A DNA stretch of 6,123 bases, from assembly GCA_946480495.1 (NCBI GenBank), contig CAMLKO010000067.1:1-6123 (forward strand), in the 5' to 3' direction. The position numbers and the translations under genes were made by a program. Origin of the DNA: an uncultured Caulobacteraceae bacterium. GTDB taxonomy: Bacteria > Pseudomonadota > Alphaproteobacteria > Caulobacterales > Caulobacteraceae. Below the pieces are notes generated by a model. It saw nothing but the letters and a program-made list of their open reading frames with translations. It was not told the DNA's origin and did no database searches. Shown here one piece after another: positions 1 to 4,899 of this stretch; the stretch's first letter is position 1, and every line of letters begins with the position of its first letter.

Positions 1-213
1 GCGCTCCCCATCCGCCGGGTCAGTTCGGTGGGCGCGGGCGACAGCTTCATGGGCGGGCTGGTCTGGGCGCTGGCGAGCGGGCAGAACCTGGAGGACGCCT
101 TCCGGCACGCCATGGCGGCGGGCTCGGCCGCCTTGCTCTTCCCCGGCACGGAGCTGGCCCACGCCGCCGACGTGAAACGCCTCCTGCCGCTGGTGAAGAT
201 CGAGGCGCTCTAG
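1..213 (+). CDS. PfkB-family carbohydrate kinase, C-terminal fragment (5' end outside window)
   Basis: Frame 1 is open from the first base to a TAG at 211-213, giving the last 70 residues of a protein whose start lies outside the window. Residues 7-20 (VSSVGAGDSFMGGL) are the C-terminal signature of the PfkB/ribokinase family. In this family the Asp of GAGD (residue 14 of the fragment) is the catalytic base that activates the sugar hydroxyl, and the glycines form the anion hole for ATP phosphate transfer. The following helix and the segment AAGSAALLFPGTEL resemble the C-terminus of 6-phosphofructokinase II / 1-phosphofructokinase more than ribokinase or adenosine kinase, so a cytoplasmic hexose-phosphate kinase is the best guess. 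Full-length members are about 310 residues, so roughly three quarters is missing. The substrate cannot be decided from this end. The gene converges on the sulfatase gene with a gap of only 10 bp. Confidence 0.88.
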   Translation, partial: ALPIRRVSSVGAGDSFMGGLVWALASGQNLEDAFRHAMAAGSAALLFPGTELAHAADVKRLLPLVKIEAL

Positions 214-223
214 GCGGCTGTCC

Positions 224-2494
224 CTACTGACGCGACATCGCAGCCGCGACTTCCGCGCGGGTGGTGACGTGGGCGAATTCGGGCGGCAGCGGGGCGACTT
301 CGAACACCACCGAGCGGATCAGCCCCGGATAGGCGAAGGGCGCGGCGTAGGCGTCGCTGACCGGCCGGATGCTGCGGCCGATGTCCATGCCCAGGCTCGA
401 GACGATGATCAGCAGACGGGGGATCGCGCCCTCGCCTGCCACTTCGCCGTCGATCGACATGGTGACCCTGGCCGAGCCGTTCACCTGGCGGGCGACCTCG
501 ATCTCCAGCCGCCGGTCGCCGGGCTGCAGCGGAGCCGTCGCCTCGATCACGCTGTGGTCGTGGAAGCAGTTGAAGTCGAACACGCAGCGTCCGTCGCGAA
601 TATAGACCACATAGCCGCTGTTGATGCTGCCGCGCGAGACCAGCGCCCCCTCCCCGCCCGCCGGATGCTGCAGGTCGAAGGTCATCGTCCAGCCGCGGAA
701 CACCGGCGGGCAGGCGTCGGCGACGATGTGCGAGATCGGCGGGTGATAGGTGAAGCGCCGCCGCGACGTCGGCATCCCGGGCCGCCGGGAGGCGCCGAAC
801 AGTTCGAAGGCGTTGCGGTCGTCCAGCGGCAGGACGCCGTGCGTCTCCGCCTGCCGCCACCACTCGTCGACCAGCGCCTTCAGCCGTTCGGGCTCGGCGG
901 CGGCGAGGTTGTTGGTTTCCGAGAAGTCCTCGTCGAGGTGGTAGAGCTCCCAGTCGTCCTTCTCGAAGGGAACGCCGGAGCTGTGGTGCGTCACCGCCTT
1001 CCAGCCGTCCTTCCAGATGCCCCGGTGGCCCAGCATCTCGAAATACTGCACCGCGCGGGCGGGCGCGGCGGCGGGATCGCTGAAGGTCGGCGCCAGGCTC
1101 GCGCCATGCACCGGCATCTGGGGCACGCCGGCGACTACGGCCGGGGGCTCGATGCCGACGACGTCGAGGATGGTCGGGGTGATGTCGATGGCGTGGCAGA
1201 ACTGCGGGCGGACGGCGCCGGCGTCCTTCACGCGGCCCGGCCAACGCACGATCAGCGGATCGCGCACGCCGCCGCCGTGGGTGTTCTGCTTGTACCATTT
1301 CAGCGGCGCGTTGCCGGCCTGCGCCCAGCCCCAGGGGATGTTGCAGTGGCTCTGCGGGCCGCCGACGTCGTCCAGCCGCTCGAGCGCCTTGTCGAGGTCC
1401 TCGGCCATGAAGTTGAAGTGCTTCATCTCGTCGAACACGCCGAGCGCGCCGCCTTCCTGGCTGGCGCCGTTGTCGGAGACGAGCAGGAAGAGGGTGTTGT
1501 CGAACACGCCGAGGTCGTCGAGGAAGGCCGCCAGCCGCCCGATCTGGTGGTCGGTGTGGTCCAGCATGGCCGCAAACGCTTCCTGCAGCCGCGCGGCGAA
1601 CCGCTGCTCCTTCTCGCTGAGCTCGGCCCAGGGTTTGACGCCCGGGTTGTGCGGCGCGAGCCGGGTGTCGGGCGGAACGATCCCCAGCGCCTTCTGGCGG
1701 GCGAACCAGGCCTCCCGCTCCACGTCCCAACCGGCGTCGAAACGGCCGCGGTACTTTTCCAGATACTTACGCGGGGCCTGGTGCGGCGCATGCATCGCGC
1801 CGAACGCCAGATAGAGGAAGAACGGCCGCTCGGGCACGAGCGAGGCCTGGTCGCGCACCCAGCCGATCGACTGGTCCACGAGGTCTTCGGAGAGGTGATA
1901 GCCCTCCAGCGGCGAACGGGGCTGGTCGATGAAGTGGTTGTCGCGCGTCAGCTCCGGATAGAACTGGTCCGTCTCGCCCTGCAGGAAGCCGTAGAAGCCG
2001 TCGAAGCCCTTCTGCAGCGGCCAGTTGCGGAAGGGCCCCGCCGCCGTCGCCTCGGCCATCGGCGCCAGGTGCCACTTGCCCGCCGCGAAGGTCGCATAGC
2101 CATTGTCGCGCAGGATCTCGGCCACTGTCGCCGCAGCCGGGCTCACCGAGCCGCGCATGTTGGGATAGCCGGTGTCCATGTTCGAGATCGCCCGCACTCC
2201 CGCCGCATGGTGGTTGCGGCCGGTCAGCAGGCAGGCGCGCGAGGACGAGCAGAGCGCGGTGGTGTGGAAGCCGGAATAGCGCAGGCCTTCGCCCGCCAGC
2301 CGGTCAATGTTCGGCGTCTCGATGCTCGAGCCGTAGCAGCCGAGGTGGGCGAAGCCGGTGTCGTCCAGCACCACCATGACCACGTTGGGCGCGCCCTTCG
2401 GCGCCCGGTTGTCGGGCCAGTGCGGCTCGGACTCTGCGATGGTGCGGCCGATCTTGCCCGCGAAGTCCGGCTCGGAGGGGGACCTGTACGCCAT
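224..2494 (-). CDS. Arylsulfatase, type I (formylglycine-dependent), 756 aa
   Basis: Hydrolyses sulfate esters (family knowledge); the substrate is unknown. Family landmarks are visible in order. NVVMVVLDDTG supplies metal-binding Asp44-Asp45. LCSSSRACLLTGR (81-93) carries Cys82, the residue converted to formylglycine, with Arg86. GKWHL gives Lys140 and His142. MHAPH gives His235. SDNGAS gives metal ligands Asp341-Asn342. LKWYKQNTHGGGVRDP (398-412) holds the late active-site Lys, most likely Lys399. The core ends near residue 560. About 585-756 is an added beta-rich domain, as in other long (750-790 aa) bacterial arylsulfatases. No signal peptide is seen, so the protein is probably cytoplasmic. 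ATG at 2494 is preceded by GGGAG (2506-2502) at 7 nt spacing. The gene is last in the MBL-TetR-sulfatase row. Oddity: the position two after Cys82 is Ser, where the consensus has Pro or Ala. The family is certain; the arylsulfatase specificity is not. Confidence 0.95.
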   Translation of the reverse strand: MAYRSPSEPDFAGKIGRTIAESEPHWPDNRAPKGAPNVVMVVLDDTGFAHLGCYGSSIETPNIDRLAGEGLRYSGFHTTALCSSSRACLLTGRNHHAAGVRAISNMDTGYPNMRGSVSPAAATVAEILRDNGYATFAAGKWHLAPMAEATAAGPFRNWPLQKGFDGFYGFLQGETDQFYPELTRDNHFIDQPRSPLEGYHLSEDLVDQSIGWVRDQASLVPERPFFLYLAFGAMHAPHQAPRKYLEKYRGRFDAGWDVEREAWFARQKALGIVPPDTRLAPHNPGVKPWAELSEKEQRFAARLQEAFAAMLDHTDHQIGRLAAFLDDLGVFDNTLFLLVSDNGASQEGGALGVFDEMKHFNFMAEDLDKALERLDDVGGPQSHCNIPWGWAQAGNAPLKWYKQNTHGGGVRDPLIVRWPGRVKDAGAVRPQFCHAIDITPTILDVVGIEPPAVVAGVPQMPVHGASLAPTFSDPAAAPARAVQYFEMLGHRGIWKDGWKAVTHHSSGVPFEKDDWELYHLDEDFSETNNLAAAEPERLKALVDEWWRQAETHGVLPLDDRNAFELFGASRRPGMPTSRRRFTYHPPISHIVADACPPVFRGWTMTFDLQHPAGGEGALVSRGSINSGYVVYIRDGRCVFDFNCFHDHSVIEATAPLQPGDRRLEIEVARQVNGSARVTMSIDGEVAGEGAIPRLLIIVSSLGMDIGRSIRPVSDAYAAPFAYPGLIRSVVFEVAPLPPEFAHVTTRAEVAAAMSRQ

Positions 2495-2501
2495 CGACCT
2501 G

Positions 2502-2506
2502 CTCCC
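2502..2506 (-). promoter_or_regulatory. Ribosome binding site of the arylsulfatase gene
   Basis: The - strand reads GGGAG, then 7 nt, then ATG at 2494. This is a good Shine-Dalgarno match and supports that ATG over internal alternatives. The resulting N-terminus (MAYRSPSEPDFAGKIGRT) is also typical of this sulfatase subfamily. Confidence 0.7.
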
Positions 2507-2528
2507 ACACGCGACATGGCTTTCGCGA

Positions 2529-2550
2529 ATAGTTGCACGGCGAGTGTCAA
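2529..2550 (-). promoter_or_regulatory. Possible promoter upstream of the arylsulfatase gene
   Basis: In the 75-nt gap between the TetR gene and the sulfatase gene, the - strand carries a perfect TTGACA (2550-2545), 12 nt, then CTATTC (CTAT at 2532-2529). The arrangement loosely fits the Caulobacter-type housekeeping promoter (TTGACG-like box, short spacer, GCTA-like box). It fits the E. coli 17-nt spacing poorly. The TTGACA box lies within a short inverted repeat, TGTC-N5-GACA (2545-2557), which could be half-sites for a regulator. If real, the sulfatase could be transcribed independently of the two upstream genes. The evidence is sequence resemblance only. Confidence 0.3.
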
Positions 2551-2569
2551 AAGGACAGGCGACGTTCCC

Positions 2570-3184
2570 CTAGATGAGCAGCTTGTCGAGCGAGAACTCG
2601 ACCACCTCGGCGGCGCGCTTGATGCTCAGGCCCTGCTCGCGGCGCAAGCGGCTCCAGGTCTCGAAGCTGAACAGCAGGTCGATGGCCTCGAAGCGGGTGC
2701 GGTCGCGCCAGATGGCGGCCGGCAGCTCGCGCTTGAGGATATCGCGCGAGGTCGCCACCAGCCGCGCGTGCGAGGCCTGCAGGAAGGCCGAGCCGTTGCG
2801 GTGCAGATCGGCGGCGCGTTTGAACGGCGCGATCTTCTCGTAGACCATCGCGCGGCGCTGCATCATCTCGCCCAGCCGCCCACGCGCATCGGGGCTCCTG
2901 AACGGCTCGGCGATGATGGCCAGCAGCTCGACCTCGATCACCGCCGACATCTCGCGGTAGAGGCTCTCCATGTCCTTGAAGTGCCGAAAGACCGTGCGCA
3001 GCCCGACGTCGGCGCGGGCGGCGACCTCCTCGGCTGCCGGGGAGATGTCGCCGGCATGGACCAGCTCGAGCATCGCCTGGACGATGCGCGCGCGGCTGTC
3101 CTGCGACCGCCGGCGGCGCCCATCGGCCTCCCGCGGTCCGGCCGCCGGCGCCAAAACGGCGATCCTTGCCGCGCTTCTCGTCAT
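2570..3184 (-). CDS. TetR/AcrR-family transcriptional regulator, 204 aa
   Basis: Probable ligand-responsive DNA-binding protein. From the chosen start, residues 30-77 form the TetR N-terminal domain: SRARIVQAMLELV is helix 1, and ARADVGLRTVFRHFKDMESLY is the helix-turn-helix and its following helix, with recognition around GLRTVFRHF. Residues about 80-204 are helical and non-conserved, as expected for the ligand-binding and dimerisation domain. The length is normal for the family (190-220 aa). I chose ATG at 3184 because a purine-rich GAGG/GGGGGAG stretch (3199-3188) lies just upstream. An in-frame GTG at 3226 would add 14 residues and overlap the upstream MBL gene by 22 nt. With ATG the gap is 20 nt, so co-transcription with the MBL gene is likely. 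Position between two hydrolase genes suggests local control and autoregulation. The effector cannot be told; it may be a sulfate ester or its alcohol. Confidence 0.92.
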   Translation of the reverse strand: MTRSAARIAVLAPAAGPREADGRRRRSQDSRARIVQAMLELVHAGDISPAAEEVAARADVGLRTVFRHFKDMESLYREMSAVIEVELLAIIAEPFRSPDARGRLGEMMQRRAMVYEKIAPFKRAADLHRNGSAFLQASHARLVATSRDILKRELPAAIWRDRTRFEAIDLLFSFETWSRLRREQGLSIKRAAEVVEFSLDKLLI

Positions 3185-3187
3185 TGG

Positions 3188-3199
3188 CTCCCCCACCTC
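3188..3199 (-). promoter_or_regulatory. Ribosome binding region deciding the TetR start
   Basis: The - strand reads GAGGTGGGGGAG ending 3 nt before ATG 3184. GAGG sits 11 nt and GGGGG 5 nt from the start codon. This favours the ATG over the GTG at 3226, whose use would overlap the preceding gene. Confidence 0.5.
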
Positions 3200-3204
3200 A
3201 AACC

Positions 3205-4320
3205 TCAGAATGCCTCTGTTCCCCACAGCTTGTAATGGGTCAGACGATTGCTGCGGCGGATATCGCGGGAATTGGCGGGCAGCGACAGGAAGTCGCCGTC
3301 ATGCCCGAGCTGGATCGGTCCGTCGAAATGGCGCCGCGCATCGCCCAGGAACGGCCCCTCCAGCGCCGCCACCGGGATCGGCGGGATGATGTGGTCCAGC
3401 AGCAGGTAGCGCACGCCCGCGCGCCGGGCGGCGTCGGCCGCCTGCTCGGGGCTCGAATGATAGCTCAGGATGTCGTGGGTGATGGCGGCCAGGTTCGTTC
3501 GCCCCGCAGCCACCGCGGCGTCATGCTGGATGCCGACCAGCCGGGGCGAGAGCGCCTCGTGCACCAGCACGTCGGCCCCCTTCGCGGCCCGCTCCAGGCG
3601 CGGGCTGGGCGCGGTGTCGCCGCTGATCACGATCGAGCGGCCCTTGTAGTCGAAGCGATAGCCGACGGCCGCCTCGACCGGGTGGTGGTTCACGGGGAAG
3701 GCCCAGACCTTCAGGTCCGGCGCCTGATAGACCAGCACGTCCGGCCCCGCAGGATCGACGCTGAACGGATGCGCCGTACCGCCAAAGCCCGACGGCGGCA
3801 TCACCTTTGGCCCGTGGTGGGCGATGCGATAGCCGCGGTCCAGCGTGTAGGCGGCCTGGAACCCGGCGACGACCTGATCCACGCCCGTCGGACCATAGAC
3901 CGGCAACGGCGCCGTCGCCGCGCCCGCCCCCCAATGCTGCAGCATCAGCTCGCCCAGGTCGCCGATGTGGTCTGAGTGGAAGTGAGTGAGGAACACCGCC
4001 TCGACGTTCGCCGGCGGCAGGTTCATCAGGGTCAGGTTGCGCGTGGAGCCCGGGCCGGAGTCGATGACGAACAGGTGCGATCCCGCGACCACCGCCTCGC
4101 ACGGGCCCGCGCGCGTCACGTCGGGCATGGGCGAGCCGGAACCGCACAGCCCCACATGAAGGCCGTCCGGCAGATCCTGCAGCGGATGATCGGACATCGC
4201 CTCGCGAAAGACCCGCGCCATGGCCCGCTCGGCCAGCGCGCCCCGGACCAGCCAGCCCGCGACGCCCAGCCCCAGGATCAGCACCGCGAGGACCGCGGCC
4301 GTCCATCGCACTCGCGTCAT
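3205..4320 (-). CDS. Metallo-beta-lactamase-fold hydrolase, AtsA-arylsulfatase/RNase Z-like, exported or membrane-anchored, 371 aa
   Basis: Binuclear-metal hydrolase. Numbered from the chosen ATG, the MBL motifs are THFHSDHIGDL (HxHxDH at 113-118), a His in NHHPVEAAVGYRF (212/213), SGDT (Asp235), VHEA (His254) and LLDHIIPP (His310). This order, including the HEA and final His motifs and the N-terminal GSGSPMPDVTRAGP and IDSGPG segments, matches the tRNase Z-like branch containing the MBL arylsulfatase AtsA of Pseudoalteromonas. A true tRNase Z is unlikely because of the N-terminus: MTRVRW is followed by a hydrophobic segment at about 7-25 and ALA at 28-30, a signal peptide or signal anchor. 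The product therefore acts in the periplasm or on the membrane. ATG 4320 has AGGG (4332-4329) at 8 nt; a GTG at 4350 would add ten residues ahead of the signal. First gene of the MBL-TetR-sulfatase row. Sulfatase activity is inferred; lactonase or phosphodiesterase activity is possible. Confidence 0.9.
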   Translation of the reverse strand: MTRVRWTAAVLAVLILGLGVAGWLVRGALAERAMARVFREAMSDHPLQDLPDGLHVGLCGSGSPMPDVTRAGPCEAVVAGSHLFVIDSGPGSTRNLTLMNLPPANVEAVFLTHFHSDHIGDLGELMLQHWGAGAATAPLPVYGPTGVDQVVAGFQAAYTLDRGYRIAHHGPKVMPPSGFGGTAHPFSVDPAGPDVLVYQAPDLKVWAFPVNHHPVEAAVGYRFDYKGRSIVISGDTAPSPRLERAAKGADVLVHEALSPRLVGIQHDAAVAAGRTNLAAITHDILSYHSSPEQAADAARRAGVRYLLLDHIIPPIPVAALEGPFLGDARRHFDGPIQLGHDGDFLSLPANSRDIRRSNRLTHYKLWGTEAF

Positions 4321-4406
4321 CAGCTTGACCCTGCGCCTGTTTATCGACACTCTTTATGCCATTACCATCCCGTGGGCGTAACTCCAACCTGGCGCAGGAG
4401 CTGCCG
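4321..4406. promoter_or_regulatory. Divergent intergenic region between the MBL hydrolase and DUF1330 genes
   Basis: These 86 nt separate two divergent start codons, so they should hold promoters for both directions. A TTGACC (4325-4330, + strand) and AT-richer patches (TTTATC, TTTATG at 4340-4358) are present. I could not assign a convincing -35/-10 pair on either strand and see no clear operator palindrome. The regulatory role is inferred from gene layout. Confidence 0.4.
4396..4400 (+). promoter_or_regulatory. Ribosome binding site of the DUF1330 gene
   Basis: AGGAG lies 6 nt before ATG 4407. It decides this start over the in-frame ATG at 4356, which lacks a Shine-Dalgarno and would prepend a basic, non-conserved 17-residue stretch. 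Confidence 0.75.
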
Positions 4407-4823
4407 ATGAAGGTCGTCAACGCGGTCATGCCGCCGCCCGAGCAGGCGATGGCGTTTTTCGGCGCGCCCGAGGACGGGCCGTTCGTGATGGTCAACCTGC
4501 TGAAGTTCAAACCGCACGCCGAATATCCCGACGGGTCGGACGCGCACCTGACCGGCGCCCAGGCCTACGGCCGCTATGGCGAGGCGGTCGCCAAGCTGGT
4601 CCAGGCGCTGGGCGGACGCGTCCGCTACAGCGGCGCGGTGACGGGCCTGCTGCTTGGCGAAATCGAGGAGCCGTGGGACGCGGTGGCGCTGGCCGAATAC
4701 CCCTCCCTCGCTGCCTTCCGCGCTATGGCGACCTCCCCCGAAATGCACGCGATCGAGCACCACCGCAAAGCCGGCCTCGCCGGCCAGCTCAACATCCGCA
4801 CCAAGCCGTCGCGCGGTTTCTGA
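4407..4823 (+). CDS. DUF1330 domain protein, 138 aa
   Basis: Small, probably cytoplasmic protein of the DUF1330 family, which adopts a dimeric ferredoxin-like alpha/beta-barrel fold; its biochemical role is not established. Visible family features are FVMVNLLKFKPHAEYPDG (about 28-45), the helix AQAYGRYGEAVAKLVQALGGRVRYSG, the strand segment LLGEIEEPWDAVALAEYPSLAAF, and the ending MATSPEMHAIEHHRKAGLAGQL, which carries two adjacent His. No signal peptide or membrane segment is seen. The start is set by AGGAG at 6 nt spacing. It diverges from the MBL hydrolase with 86 nt between start codons, so it could share control with the TetR-containing unit, but nothing in the sequence proves it. Its 3' end converges on the outer-membrane protein gene. 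Length is slightly above the usual ~100 residues of the family. Confidence 0.88.
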   Translation: MKVVNAVMPPPEQAMAFFGAPEDGPFVMVNLLKFKPHAEYPDGSDAHLTGAQAYGRYGEAVAKLVQALGGRVRYSGAVTGLLLGEIEEPWDAVALAEYPSLAAFRAMATSPEMHAIEHHRKAGLAGQLNIRTKPSRGF

Positions 4824-4832
4824 CCGCCCATG

Positions 4833-4861
4833 AAAAAGGGCGGCCGCTCACGCGACCGCCC
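4833..4861 (-). terminator. Intrinsic terminator of the outer-membrane protein gene
   Basis: GGGCGG (4838-4843) pairs with CCGCCC (4856-4861). After one C/A mismatch, CGC (4845-4847) pairs with GCG (4852-4854) around a TCAC loop. On the - strand the stem is followed directly by five T (4837-4833). It lies 39 nt past the TAA of the - strand outer-membrane gene, a classic rho-independent layout. On the + strand there is no T-run after the stem, so termination of the DUF1330 transcript here would be weaker. Confidence 0.8.
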
Positions 4862-4899
4862 CAGGTATTCCGGTTCAGAGGGGACCGAAGCCGGAGCGA

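Noticed and set aside
214..247. A perfect 7-bp inverted repeat (GCGGCTG / CAGCCGC) with a 20-nt spacer between the convergent kinase and sulfatase 3' ends
   Set aside because: The loop is long, no T-run follows on either strand, and part of the repeat is sulfatase coding sequence. It could be a weak bidirectional stop, but it is not good enough to call a terminator.
210..1730. A 506-codon - strand frame inside the sulfatase gene
   Set aside because: Its translation is dominated by Arg, Pro, Gly and Ala with no recognisable motif, and it is out of frame with the clear sulfatase.
3185..3226. GTG at 3226 as the TetR start (218 aa)
   Set aside because: It would overlap the MBL gene by 22 nt, adds non-conserved residues, and the ATG at 3184 has a purine-rich ribosome binding region just upstream.
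269..3235. A 988-codon open frame on the + strand spanning the sulfatase and TetR genes
   Set aside because: It is antisense to two well-recognised genes, its translation is low-complexity and rich in Arg, Ala, His and Val with no domain, and it arises from G/C at third codon positions. It is an artefact of composition.
4321..4350. GTG at 4350 as the MBL hydrolase start (381 aa)
   Set aside because: It lacks a convincing Shine-Dalgarno and adds ten residues before a normal signal n-region. ATG 4320 has AGGG at 8 nt.
4356..4406. ATG at 4356 as the DUF1330 start (155 aa)
   Set aside because: No Shine-Dalgarno precedes it, and AGGAG sits 6 nt before ATG 4407, where the conserved part begins.
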